NCBI GenBank assembly: GCA_028689145.1
Contig: JAQTWT010000009.1
Span: forward strand, 1 to 64,000
Reading direction: 5' to 3'
Origin: Gallionella sp.
GTDB taxonomy: Bacteria; Pseudomonadota; Gammaproteobacteria; Burkholderiales; Gallionellaceae
Length of the DNA stretch: 64,000 nt
Position numbers and translations under genes: made by a program. Numbering within the stretch: position 1 is the first letter of the stretch; every line of letters begins with the position of its first letter. The notes beneath the pieces were generated by a model. It was not told the DNA's origin. It did not search any database and was given only the letters and a program-made list of their open reading frames with translations. Shown here piece by piece: positions 20,491 through 29,018 of this stretch.

Positions 20491-21924
20491 GTGAGTAATC
20501 AAGAGGAAAAACAGGAAGTTGGTGAAGTTACCTACATCTACAATGAGTTTGAGAACTGGACAGTCAATAAAGGCGAGAAGACTATCCATGCCAAGCGTAT
20601 GCCGGGATTTTTTCGCCGACTCAAGGACTACACGCAGTTTTCGTTGTGGTTGCCGTTCTTTCTTTTGCCCTATTTGCGCTGGAACGGGAAGCAAGCCATT
20701 CTGTTTGACATTGAGCATCGCCAGTTCCATTTTTTCAATCTGACCGTATTGCCGCAGGATATCTGGATGTTGTCACTGGTGTTGCTGGTGGCGGCGATGA
20801 CCCTGTTTGCGGTGACTTCGGTGGCATCGCGGGTATGGTGCGGTTACTTCTGTTTTCAGACTGCGTGGACTGATTGGTTTACCTGGCTGGAAGAAAAGAT
20901 CGAGGGAAACCCTATTGCCCGCCGCAAGCTGGATGAGGCACCGTGGAGTTTTGACAAGATTAAAAAGAAGGGGACCAAGCATTTCATCTGGCTGCTGATT
21001 TCTTTGTTCACCGGTATCAGTTTTTCCATCTGGTTTGTTGACGCGTTCGATTACTGGAACAATCTGATCCACCTCCAGTTGCCTACGGTGGGCTGGGTGG
21101 TATTAATCATGTTCTTGTTGGGTACCTATATCCTGGCCGGCTTGTTGCGCGAGCAGACCTGTTTTTGGCTCTGCCCTTATGCGCGAATTCAGGGAGTCAT
21201 GGGTGACTCGCAAACTATCCTGCCGACCTACGACTACAACCGCGGCGAGCCGCGCAGCAAGATTAGGCATGGCGGACAGGTGGTGGCACCGCAGGGTGAT
21301 TGCATAGATTGCTTCCAGTGCGTGCAAGTCTGTCCGACCGGTGTGGATATTCGCGATGGGCAACAACTCGGTTGTATCACCTGCGGGTTGTGCATTGATG
21401 CGTGCGATTCCATTATGGTTAAAATAAACAAGCCGCGAGGCCTGATTCGCTATGCCTCACTGGATGAACTTCTCGGCAAGCCGGTCAGGAAAATGTACCA
21501 GCATCCGCGTACCTTGGCTTATATCGGCATCATTCTGATCTCACTGGCGGGAATTATTTGGGGACTGACCCATCTTGGTTCCATGACATTAAAAGTGATG
21601 CACGAACGTCAGCCGCTCTATGTTGTCATGAGCGATGGCACGATTCAGAACAAATATGATTTCAAGGTGCTCAACAAGACCGACAAGGACTTCCGGGTCA
21701 AGGTTACCGCTGAAGGCGGAATCAAGGATCAGGTGATTATCGGCGCGGAGGAGTTGCCAATGACCCACCATGGTAGAGGAACCTCCTTCACCATTTTCGT
21801 CAGGGCACCCGGCGCAAATCTTAATAAGGACACGACACAGATCCAGTTCCGCGTGGAAAATGTGGATGATCCGAACGTGTATGGCGAATATAACAGCAAG
21901 TTTTATGGTCCGAAGCGTCGCTAG
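20491..21924 (+). CDS. ccoG: cbb3 oxidase accessory protein CcoG (FixG family)
   Basis: A 477-residue membrane ferredoxin-like protein, described in other bacteria as a copper reductase used in cbb3 maturation. The start is GTG at 20491, five bases after AGGAG. Several TM helices lie at about 55-75, 90-110, 170-190 and 205-225. Two 4Fe-4S motifs are visible (CIDCFQCVQVCP near 270-281 and CITCGLCIDACD near 295-306). The IG-like C-terminal FixG domain spans about 370-477. It starts the second half of the cco cluster and is followed by ccoH after 9 bp. Confidence 0.95.
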   Translation: MSNQEEKQEVGEVTYIYNEFENWTVNKGEKTIHAKRMPGFFRRLKDYTQFSLWLPFFLLPYLRWNGKQAILFDIEHRQFHFFNLTVLPQDIWMLSLVLLVAAMTLFAVTSVASRVWCGYFCFQTAWTDWFTWLEEKIEGNPIARRKLDEAPWSFDKIKKKGTKHFIWLLISLFTGISFSIWFVDAFDYWNNLIHLQLPTVGWVVLIMFLLGTYILAGLLREQTCFWLCPYARIQGVMGDSQTILPTYDYNRGEPRSKIRHGGQVVAPQGDCIDCFQCVQVCPTGVDIRDGQQLGCITCGLCIDACDSIMVKINKPRGLIRYASLDELLGKPVRKMYQHPRTLAYIGIILISLAGIIWGLTHLGSMTLKVMHERQPLYVVMSDGTIQNKYDFKVLNKTDKDFRVKVTAEGGIKDQVIIGAEELPMTHHGRGTSFTIFVRAPGANLNKDTTQIQFRVENVDDPNVYGEYNSKFYGPKRR

Positions 21925-21933
21925 GAGATAGTC

Positions 21934-22455
21934 ATGGTTATTTCGCAAGAACAAAAATCAGGATTACGCAACCCGTGGCTGCTGGGGATGATCGGATTGA
22001 TTCTGATTGTCCTTAGCGTGAATGCTACTTTCATCTGGTTTGCCACGCACTCCCGCTCAACTCTGGTTGACCGGGAATACAAAACCAAAGACCGGAAGAG
22101 CAACGAGGAAGTAGTCGGTGAGCTGCGCGCGCAGCAGGCACTGGCTTGGAGAGTCACCCTCAAAACCCCCAAGGCACTGGTGTTGAACATACCGACCAGT
22201 TATGAAATCAGCGTGGCGGATCGTGATGGGAAACCGGTGAGCGGCAAAATGGAAGTCGAGGCTTATCGCGCGTCCGATGCTGACCGCGATTTCACCATAC
22301 CCTTCAATGAAGTATCGGAGGGCAATTATCAGGGCATGATCAACTTCCCGCTCAAAGGCTACTGGGTATTGCGTATTCACACCACGCGCGGGACGGAGCA
22401 ATTCAGTGTGGATACCGAGCGCTTCCAGGTTGCTGAGAAACTTAGTCATACTTAA
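21934..22455 (+). CDS. ccoH: FixH/CcoH family assembly protein
   Basis: A 173-residue protein with one N-terminal TM helix (about 15-37) and a periplasmic immunoglobulin-like domain, the pattern of FixH/CcoH. The block YRASDADRDFTIPFNEVSEGNYQG and the closing GYWVLRIHTTRGTEQF are typical. CcoH interacts with the oxidase and is needed for its assembly or stability. TAGGAGA precedes the start. Confidence 0.9.
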   Translation: MVISQEQKSGLRNPWLLGMIGLILIVLSVNATFIWFATHSRSTLVDREYKTKDRKSNEEVVGELRAQQALAWRVTLKTPKALVLNIPTSYEISVADRDGKPVSGKMEVEAYRASDADRDFTIPFNEVSEGNYQGMINFPLKGYWVLRIHTTRGTEQFSVDTERFQVAEKLSHT

Positions 22456-22520
22456 GGTGCGGCTGCTGTTTTAATCTTAAAAGCGACCCGATTTGAATTT
22501 ATGGGAGCAAGCGGAAACGC

Positions 22521-23231
22521 ATGACTGAATTCAGCATCATCGCTGTGTTTTTGGTCGGACTGCTGGGGGGGGTGCATTGCTTCGGCATGTGCGGCAGTAT
22601 TGTCGGGATATTCACGGCACAAGTACCGAAACAGGCATCGCGCTGGTTTTTTCACACTGCCTACAGCGGCGGGCGCATTGCGAGTTATGCAGTGGCGGGT
22701 GGGTTGGCCGGTGCAATAGGGCAAGCCGGAATGTTGATGCGCGATGCGATTCCGGTTCAGCATCTGTTATTCGCTCTTTCCAGTTTGATGCTCATCGCCT
22801 TGGGAATGTACCTCTCAGGGTTTGGGGTAGCGTTGCGGCTAATCGAGCGGGCGGGAGGCAGTTTGTGGAAACATCTGCAGCCATATACCGCCCGCCTGCT
22901 ACCGGTGAACAGCGCGTTGCGCGCGCTGGGGTTGGGTGCATTATGGGGCTGGTTGCCCTGCGGTCTGGTGTATAGCGTGCTGGTAACCGCATTGGCTAGC
23001 GGCAGCATGGTTCAGGGTTCGCTCATCATGCTGTCGTTCGGTCTGGGGACATTGCCCAATCTGCTGATGATCGGGCTATTCTGGGGACGTATCAGGGACT
23101 GGGGACAGTCGTTGCCAGTGCGCAGGGTGGCCGGATTATTGGTGGCGGGGTTGGGTGTGTATGGGTTGTTTAAGGTGGGCTACACTTTTTATGCCTATGG
23201 CTGGAGTGAAAGCTGCCATGTCCCAGCCTAG
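22521..23231 (+). CDS. TauE/SafE-like membrane protein of the cbb3 cluster
   Basis: A 236-residue polytopic protein of the UreH/TauE-SafE type often found beside ccoGHIS. The first helix ends in the signature GGVHCFGMCGSIVG (about residues 15-28). A second GALWGWLPCGLVYSVLVTAL block lies near 136-155. About six TM helices are apparent. The His-Cys pairs suggest metal handling, possibly copper supply to the oxidase, but the substrate is not proven. The ribosome site is weak. Confidence 0.85.
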   Translation: MTEFSIIAVFLVGLLGGVHCFGMCGSIVGIFTAQVPKQASRWFFHTAYSGGRIASYAVAGGLAGAIGQAGMLMRDAIPVQHLLFALSSLMLIALGMYLSGFGVALRLIERAGGSLWKHLQPYTARLLPVNSALRALGLGALWGWLPCGLVYSVLVTALASGSMVQGSLIMLSFGLGTLPNLLMIGLFWGRIRDWGQSLPVRRVAGLLVAGLGVYGLFKVGYTFYAYGWSESCHVPA

Positions 23232-23283
23232 TTGTCGCTGTTGACGGGCATTGTCACATTCCGGTTGATTTGATGACGCATAA

Positions 23284-23316
23284 ACAAACAGCAAGCCGAT
23301 GCGGCTTGCTGTTTGT
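23284..23316 (-). terminator. 14-bp stem-loop, terminator of the 31-residue gene
   Basis: ACAAACAGCAAGCC (23284-23297) and GGCTTGCTGTTTGT (23303-23316) form a perfect 14-bp stem with a 5-base loop. On the minus strand the stem ends in TTTGTTTATG, a weak U-tract, 43 bases after the small gene's stop. It may also stop transcripts from the TauE-like gene on the plus strand. Confidence 0.65.
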
Positions 23317-23358
23317 AGTTCTGCTCCTCCAGATCAGGCAGGAGTTTATTATTTCAGG

Positions 23359-23454
23359 TTAGTGATCGGCAAAAAGTTGTTTCAGCAGCCACAAAGAAAA
23401 ACCTATGCTGAAAATTAAGGTACCGATTGCACTGATATCAGCGATAAATGACAT
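23359..23454 (-). CDS. 31-residue single-TM mini-protein
   Basis: A very short gene with all the parts of a transcription unit: promoter at 23542-23515, GGAG six bases before the ATG, and a 14-bp hairpin after the stop. The product begins MSFIADISAIGTLIF, continues with an uncharged helix to about residue 24 and ends KQLFADH. This size and layout resemble known oxidase mini-subunits such as CydX and CcoM, but I see no sequence match to them. It is transcribed against the surrounding cco genes. Confidence 0.7.
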   Translation of the reverse strand: MSFIADISAIGTLIFSIGFSLWLLKQLFADH

Positions 23455-23514
23455 TTTTTTCTCCTTTAACAAGAACTCGGTTTGAACATGAAAAACTGAC
23501 TGGAACCGGTAATA

Positions 23515-23542
23515 ATATTAGCATAATTTTTCATGTCAGCAA
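23515..23542 (-). promoter_or_regulatory. Promoter for the 31-residue gene
   Basis: On the minus strand TTGCTG (23542-23537) and TAATAT (23520-23515) are 16 bases apart. The predicted start is about 55 bases before the ATG at 23454. Confidence 0.5.
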
Positions 23543-23780
23543 GCTATTTTTGGCAGCTATTTTTGGCAGAATCATCAATTACATACCTATTCTCCGCAGC
23601 CTTTGCCATTATCCTGATTTTGCAGCATGGCATGAGCGCAACTTGAGTTGGATAAATGTAAAAGTTTGCACCGGCGCAATTTTGTTGAAAATCATAAGTG
23701 CGGCGTTTTGCCCCATTCCATAACAGGGTAGAAATCGGTATCCTGTGTATAGCTGTTAAACTACAATAAAGGGGGAAGAC
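23543..23780. other. Gap with a 13-bp tandem duplication
   Basis: GCTATTTTTGGCA occurs twice in direct tandem (23543-23555, 23556-23568), just upstream of the -35 for the 31-residue gene. No gene is supported in the rest of the gap. A frame crossing 23448-23723 on the plus strand lacks a ribosome site and has no recognisable product. Confidence 0.6.
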
Positions 23781-24302
23781 ATGACGCAACAATACATCGC
23801 ATCACCGGAAGAAATTATCCGCGCCAAGTGGCCGCATGAAATATTCCTGATTAATCTGGTATTTAACCATATTCTGGTATTTGCCTCGACTTTCGGTGTA
23901 TTCAGCACTTTCCCGCTGATGGTTCTGATTGTGCCAATCACATCTTTTATCATCACCGGTTACATATTTTTTAAAGCAAAAAAAATTGCTGCCGGAAATG
24001 AAACCATCTTTGTGAAAGCGCATTGGCGTGTTGCCGACAAACGCAACAAGCATTTCCTCAAGTTGCTCTCCATCACCTGTATCCTGATCGGCGGTAGCTT
24101 GACGCTCTCGAAGATGATGATGTGGTCCAAGATCACTACCATCGCTTTGATCGGCGGTATCGGTATGCTGCCTTTCATGGTGGCATTGCTGGTGTTGATC
24201 GTGTTGGGTAACGATTCTATGTATCAAGCCCGTCATAGCAAATTACCCAGAGGGCATGCAGCTGGACAGAATCTTGAAACGCAGCCGGCTTCGGCTCAAT
24301 GA
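23781..24302 (+). CDS. Unrecognised inner-membrane protein
   Basis: A 173-residue protein with four probable TM helices (about 22-38, 43-62, 94-110 and 120-142) and hydrophilic ends. I do not recognise the family. GGGGGAAG precedes the start by a few bases. It lies 13 bp before another gene with an N-terminal TM helix, and both sit between the TauE-like gene and ccoS. The context suggests a role linked to the oxidase, but nothing in the sequence proves it. Confidence 0.8.
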   Translation: MTQQYIASPEEIIRAKWPHEIFLINLVFNHILVFASTFGVFSTFPLMVLIVPITSFIITGYIFFKAKKIAAGNETIFVKAHWRVADKRNKHFLKLLSITCILIGGSLTLSKMMMWSKITTIALIGGIGMLPFMVALLVLIVLGNDSMYQARHSKLPRGHAAGQNLETQPASAQ

Positions 24303-24315
24303 CCAGAATTTACAC

Positions 24316-24990
24316 ATGACAACTGAACATAAAATTTACTGGGGGGTTGGCATCATTTCAATCCTGCTTTTTGTTGGGTCGTTTTTTACTCCGGGAGAAC
24401 CGGTCAGAAAAGTTGACCTGCCTTGGCATATCGAGCATCCCGCGCCGGGCACGGTACGAATTTTTGGTTTGACGCTGGGGCAATCCTCAACCGGCGAGGC
24501 TGAACAGCGATTCAAGGAGGAAGCCAAACCGAGTCTGTTCAAAACAGCCGATGGAAAACTGGTTGCCGAGGTATTCTTTGAGCAGGTTAATTTGGCCGGG
24601 CTGCGCGCCAAAATCGTTTTGACCATAGCCGTTCCAGATGCTGAACTGCAGTCCATGTACGAGCACGGTTTGCGTATGAGTGCTATAGGTAGCGGTAAAA
24701 AGATCACGCTGGCACCGGAGGATATCACCAGACTGCGGACACTGCCTATCAGCAGCCTGACGTATATGCCCGCGCAGGTGGAAGAGGAGTTATTCCTCAA
24801 GCGTTTTGGTCAGCCTGTTCAGCGCATCCGGGAAAAACAGAGCGGTGCAATCCATTGGTTGTATCCGCAGAATGGACTGGATATTACACTGGGTGGCAAT
24901 GAGAAACCCCTGTTGCAATACGTGGAACCCAAGGCGTTCGATAAATTGGTTCGCCCCTTGCTGGCGGACGGCGAGATAATCAGTCCGTAG
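24316..24990 (+). CDS. Unrecognised membrane-anchored protein
   Basis: A 224-residue protein with one N-terminal TM helix (about 8-23, YWGVGIISILLFVGSFF) followed by a soluble domain. I do not recognise it. The start at 24316 places it 13 bp after the previous gene; a longer frame from 24256 would overlap that gene. Its 3' end overlaps the 3' end of ccoS on the other strand by 11 bases. It has no heme or metal motif. Confidence 0.8.
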   Translation: MTTEHKIYWGVGIISILLFVGSFFTPGEPVRKVDLPWHIEHPAPGTVRIFGLTLGQSSTGEAEQRFKEEAKPSLFKTADGKLVAEVFFEQVNLAGLRAKIVLTIAVPDAELQSMYEHGLRMSAIGSGKKITLAPEDITRLRTLPISSLTYMPAQVEEELFLKRFGQPVQRIREKQSGAIHWLYPQNGLDITLGGNEKPLLQYVEPKAFDKLVRPLLADGEIISP

Positions 24991-25192
24991 ATTTTTTGGC
25001 GGTATCGTGCTGTGCCGTATCGCGTGGTTTGGATAAGTGCGGCATCATATCTTCGTCATCGTCCAGCAAAATTCGGTTGCCACTGCCTTCCATGTCCTCG
25101 TACTGGCCTTTTTTTACCGCAAAGATCAGTATGACGACGAGCAGAACGCCAAAAAACATCATACCGGGAATCAGGCTGTAAATTACGTCCAT
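24980..25192 (-). CDS. ccoS: cbb3 oxidase maturation protein CcoS
   Basis: A 70-residue protein with one N-terminal TM helix (about 6-26) followed by the CcoS signature GQYEDMEGSGNRILLDDDE. CcoS is needed to insert cofactors into cbb3 oxidase. The tail is longer than usual and rich in His, Lys and Asp. It lies 10 bp after ccoI on the minus strand and is probably co-transcribed with it. Confidence 0.93.
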   Translation of the reverse strand: MDVIYSLIPGMMFFGVLLVVILIFAVKKGQYEDMEGSGNRILLDDDEDMMPHLSKPRDTAQHDTAKKSTD

Positions 25193-25202
25193 AACAATAC
25201 CT

Positions 25203-27668
25203 CTATTGGTTCTTGAATAGTGTGCGGATCCGCGCAGCATTGCCGATTACCACCAGCGAACTGATCGGCATGGTGATTGCGGCCACCAGCGGGGTAACCT
25301 TGGCCATCATCGCCAGCGGTACCATGATGGCGTTATACACGAAAGATAGACCGATATTTTGCTTGATTGTTCGCAGTGTGCGGCGCGATAGCAGGGTCGC
25401 CAGACGCACCTTGTCCAACTCGTTGTGCATCAGCACAATATCCGCACTCTCCACCGACACATCGGTACCTGAACCGAGCGCAATCCCGACATCGGCGCGG
25501 ATCAGAGCCGGCGCATCATTTATTCCGTCACCGACCATCGCCACTATTGCCCCGTCCTGTTGCAGTTTTTGGATGACCCTATCCTTGTCCTGCGGCAATA
25601 CTTCCGCAATGACTTCCATACCGCCCAGCTGCAGCGCTATAGCCTCGGCAACAGGCTTGCGGTCGCCGCTCAGCAAAGTTATGGCGATGCCCGCCTGACG
25701 CAATTCGTTCACCAACTGCCGCGCATCGTCGCGCAATTTATCGGCCAATGCAAATACTGCCACATGCGCCCCATCCTGGGCGACGTGAACACAACTCATC
25801 GCCTGCACTTCCAGTTCATGCGCGCGCGCCTGCAGCACTTTGTCCAGAACGACAGCATTTCTGGATAACCACTCCGCGCTACCGAGCAGCATCGCATGGC
25901 CCGCAGCAGCAGCCTCGACACCCAGACCGGCAGTAGCGCAAAAACCTGTTGCTGTAATATCCCGGTAGTGCAGTTGCTGCCGGTCGGCTTCGGCGACGAT
26001 TGCTTTGGCTACACTGTGCTCACTGTAGCGCTCTACTGCGGCAGCGTAACGCAGCACCTCCTGTTCCGAGCTATCCGATGCGATGTGGAGATGCGCAACA
26101 CTCATTTTGCCTTCGGTCAACGTGCCGGTCTTGTCAAATACGAAGTGCGTTACCTTGGCTAAAGTCTCCAACACCAATCCATTCTTGACCAGAATGCCGT
26201 ATTTCGCTCCCAAACCGGAGGCGACTGCAATCGACATCGGGGTCGCCATTCCCAGCGCGCAGGGGCAGGTGATGATCAATACTGCCGTTGCCGCCATTAA
26301 GGCAACCTCGAAATCATGCGCATTCCAGATGAAAAAAGTCAGCGTTGCGCAAATCAATGTGACCAGAACAAACCAAGGGACGATGGTATCTGCCAGTCGC
26401 TGAATCGGTGCCTTGGAAGACTGCGCTTCCTCGACCAGTCTAATGATCTTGGACAGGGTGGTGTCCTGCAGTAACGCGCCCACCTCGACCAGCAATGCGC
26501 CACTGGTGTTGACTGTGCCAGCCGATACTTGTGCACCGACCGATTTGCTTACCGGAGCAGACTCACCGCTTAGCATCGATTCGTCCACCGCACTGTGTCC
26601 CTCGATCACCATGCCATCGACCGGCACCTTGTAACCCGGTTTGATAAGTACATGGTCGCCCAGTTTCACGCCGCGTATCGGTGTCATTTTCTCTTGTCCG
26701 TCATGCATAATGATCGCAACACGCGGCTGTAGCTCCATCAGTCGCTTGGTCGCGGAAACCGCCTGATGACGAAACATGCCTTCCAGATAACGTCCGATCA
26801 GGATAACGAAAGTCAGGTTAGTGACTGTATCGAAGTAGACTTCACCGACGGTACTGTGCGTGATAGTCACATACAGCGAGTAAGCATAGGTAACGCTCAA
26901 GCCGATCGTAATGGGAAGATCCATGGTCAGGTGACCTCCGCGCAACCCTCCCAGCGCGCCACGGAAAAACGGATAGCCGGAATAAAACAGCGTAGGCGTT
27001 GCCAATAGCAGTCCCATCCAGTGGAAAAACTGGCGAAATTCGTCCTGGTTTGCCCCGCTATAAAGCGCAATGGATATCCACATCATGTTCATCATGGCGA
27101 AACCGGCGAAGAACAGCCTGAACAGCATGGCCCGGTTGGACTTTTTGATGGCCCCTTCGGCGCTTTCCGGATCATAAGGCACTGCGGAATAGCCTATTTT
27201 GGCAAGCGCCCGGATCAATTCGGAAAGCTTGCTTTGACGATTATCCCAGCGCAAATGCAAGCGCTTGGCGGCAAGATTCACGTTGGCCGATTGAACGCCG
27301 GGCGCGCGGTGCAATCCTTTTTCGATCAGCCAGACGCAGGCTGCACAGTGGATACCTTCGACCAGTAAATGAATATCGCGAATGTCGCCGCCAGCACAGC
27401 TGGTAAATTCCTGCTGCACTTCGTCGAAGTCGTATATTTCGATATCTTTGGGCGGTTCCGGGGGCGGGCCGAGCAATGCACCCTCCGGGGTACGCTGGTA
27501 ATAGCCTTGCAAACCGGCATCATAAATAGCACCGCAAACCGATTGACAACCGAAACAGCAAAATTGGCGGGTATGTCCTTCCAGTACAGACTGGAAATGC
27601 GCATCGGGTGCTATCGGCAAACCGCAATGAAAGCACAGGGCGGAAGATTGATTGTGTTGTGTGGTCAT
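25203..27668 (-). CDS. ccoI: Copper-translocating P1B-type ATPase CcoI
   Basis: An 821-residue inner-membrane ATPase that exports copper for cbb3 oxidase assembly. The N-terminus has the CcoI-type cysteine cluster (CFHCG near 12-16, CCFGCQSVC near 37-45). It is followed by an HMA domain with GIHCAAC near residue 95, eight TM helices, the CPC copper motif (ITCPCALGMATP near 468), the phosphorylation motif DKTGTLTEG near 512, and GDGINDAPA near 714. The start at 27668 gives the usual family N-terminus. It is the upstream partner of ccoS. Confidence 0.95.
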   Translation of the reverse strand: MTTQHNQSSALCFHCGLPIAPDAHFQSVLEGHTRQFCCFGCQSVCGAIYDAGLQGYYQRTPEGALLGPPPEPPKDIEIYDFDEVQQEFTSCAGGDIRDIHLLVEGIHCAACVWLIEKGLHRAPGVQSANVNLAAKRLHLRWDNRQSKLSELIRALAKIGYSAVPYDPESAEGAIKKSNRAMLFRLFFAGFAMMNMMWISIALYSGANQDEFRQFFHWMGLLLATPTLFYSGYPFFRGALGGLRGGHLTMDLPITIGLSVTYAYSLYVTITHSTVGEVYFDTVTNLTFVILIGRYLEGMFRHQAVSATKRLMELQPRVAIIMHDGQEKMTPIRGVKLGDHVLIKPGYKVPVDGMVIEGHSAVDESMLSGESAPVSKSVGAQVSAGTVNTSGALLVEVGALLQDTTLSKIIRLVEEAQSSKAPIQRLADTIVPWFVLVTLICATLTFFIWNAHDFEVALMAATAVLIITCPCALGMATPMSIAVASGLGAKYGILVKNGLVLETLAKVTHFVFDKTGTLTEGKMSVAHLHIASDSSEQEVLRYAAAVERYSEHSVAKAIVAEADRQQLHYRDITATGFCATAGLGVEAAAAGHAMLLGSAEWLSRNAVVLDKVLQARAHELEVQAMSCVHVAQDGAHVAVFALADKLRDDARQLVNELRQAGIAITLLSGDRKPVAEAIALQLGGMEVIAEVLPQDKDRVIQKLQQDGAIVAMVGDGINDAPALIRADVGIALGSGTDVSVESADIVLMHNELDKVRLATLLSRRTLRTIKQNIGLSFVYNAIMVPLAMMAKVTPLVAAITMPISSLVVIGNAARIRTLFKNQ

Positions 27669-27694
27669 ATGGATGAACGGTTGGAGGTTACAGC

Positions 27695-28417
27695 TCAACC
27701 GGCGGCGAGCAGCAGAAATATGCTTGGATGTTTGTTTAGTTGCGGCATCGGCCTGGATTTCCATTGCGCGATGGAGCGCGTTCGGATGCTTTCGTCAGGC
27801 GAGGTGATGTCGGTGGCGACACACAGCAGCGTTTTCGGCCTGCACTGGGTGATCAGTGCATTGAACATCTTTTCATTGCGGTACGGCGTTTCGATGAATA
27901 ACTGGGTTTGTTTGCGCTTGGCAGACTCCGTTTCCAGCGCGGTAATCGCTTTTTTCCTTTCATCTTCAGTGATGGGCAGGTAGCCGTGGAAGGCGAAGCA
28001 CTGGCCGTTCAGACCCGAAGCCATCAACGCCAGCAGAATGGAGGAGGGGCCAACCAGCGGCACGACCCGGATACCGTTGCATTGCGCCAGATTGACCAAA
28101 TCGGCACCGGGGTCGGCAATCCCCGGACAACCCGCTTCGGAGATGATGCCGACATCATGCCCTGCCAGCAGCGGGGCGAGTAGTTCCTTTACCTCTTCAG
28201 GCGCGGTGTGTTCGTTGAGCGTGGCGAAATGCAATGACTGGATCGGTTGTTCATGTTTGAGCGCGGACAGGAATTGCCGCGCGGTTTTTGGTTGTTCCAC
28301 CACGAAATGGCTCAACTTGCGTGCGATGTCGATGACGTGTTGCGGCAGCACTTGTGCTGCCGGCGTGTCGCCCAGCGTGCAGGGAATCAGGTAAAGCGTG
28401 CCTGGTGTATTGGACAT
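27695..28417 (-). CDS. RsmI-like SAM-dependent methyltransferase
   Basis: A 240-residue tetrapyrrole-methylase-fold enzyme of the RsmI superfamily. Motifs visible are GTLYLIPCTLGD at the N-terminus, GIISEAGCPGIADPGADLV near residues 90-108, and VVPLVGPSSILLALMASGLNGQ near 118-139. It is shorter than standard RsmI (about 280), so it may be a paralogue rather than the rRNA 2'-O-methylase. The start at 28417 lies just inside the 3' end region of the Maf gene, and the pair is probably one transcript. Confidence 0.88.
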   Translation of the reverse strand: MSNTPGTLYLIPCTLGDTPAAQVLPQHVIDIARKLSHFVVEQPKTARQFLSALKHEQPIQSLHFATLNEHTAPEEVKELLAPLLAGHDVGIISEAGCPGIADPGADLVNLAQCNGIRVVPLVGPSSILLALMASGLNGQCFAFHGYLPITEDERKKAITALETESAKRKQTQLFIETPYRNEKMFNALITQCRPKTLLCVATDITSPDESIRTRSIAQWKSRPMPQLNKHPSIFLLLAAG

Positions 28418-28422
28418 GGTAA

Positions 28423-29007
28423 TCAAAACAGCCGCACATTTTCGCGGCGCAGCATTTCGATCAGCAGGATCAGCGGCAGACCGACCAGCGCGTTCGGGTC
28501 GTCGCCGGTCATTTTGCTCATCAGCGCGATGCCCAGCCCTTCAGATTTCGCGCTGCCCGCGCAGTGGTAGGGTTGTTCCTTGAGCAGATAACCCTCGATT
28601 TCCGCATCGCTGAGGTCGCGTAGCGTGACGTAATTTTCCGCGACTTCGGTTTGCATATGGCCGGTTTTGCTGTTCAGCAGCGCCAGTGCGGTGTAAAAGC
28701 AGGTGGATTTGCCGCGCATGGCGCGCAGTTGTTGAACCGCATTGTCATGGGTGATCGGTTTGCCGAGTTGTCGGCCTTCCAGCAGCGCAACCTGATCGGA
28801 ACCGATAATCAGCGCATCGGGGTATTTTGCCGCCACGGCACGGGCTTTTTGCTGCGCGAGGCGCAACGAGGTGGCGCGCGCCGGTTCGTCCGGCAGAGCG
28901 GTTTCATCCACGCCGGGCGCGGCAGTCTCAAAAGGGAGCTGTAGCCGTTTCAGGAGTTCGCTGCGATAAATTGAGGTGGAGGCTAAAACAAGCAACTGGG
29001 TACTCAA
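28423..29007 (-). CDS. yceF: Maf family nucleotide pyrophosphatase (YceF type)
   Basis: A 194-residue house-cleaning pyrophosphatase that hydrolyses non-canonical nucleotides. The N-terminal [17 protein letters not shown] is the phosphate-binding SxxR segment. [12 protein letters not shown] near residues 67-78 and [26 protein letters not shown] near 152-177 are Maf blocks. I place the start at the TTG at 29007 because AAGGA lies 6 bases before it. An ATG at 29013 directly abuts that site. The gene diverges from yceD, as in other proteobacteria. Confidence 0.9.
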   Translation of the reverse strand: MSTQLLVLASTSIYRSELLKRLQLPFETAAPGVDETALPDEPARATSLRLAQQKARAVAAKYPDALIIGSDQVALLEGRQLGKPITHDNAVQQLRAMRGKSTCFYTALALLNSKTGHMQTEVAENYVTLRDLSDAEIEGYLLKEQPYHCAGSAKSEGLGIALMSKMTGDDPNALVGLPLILLIEMLRRENVRLF

Positions 29008-29018
29008 GAGCATTCCTT

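Noticed and set aside
23448-23723. 91-codon plus-strand frame between the TauE-like gene and the 23781 gene
   Set aside because: No ribosome site, overlaps the promoter and start of the better-supported 31-residue gene, and no recognisable product.
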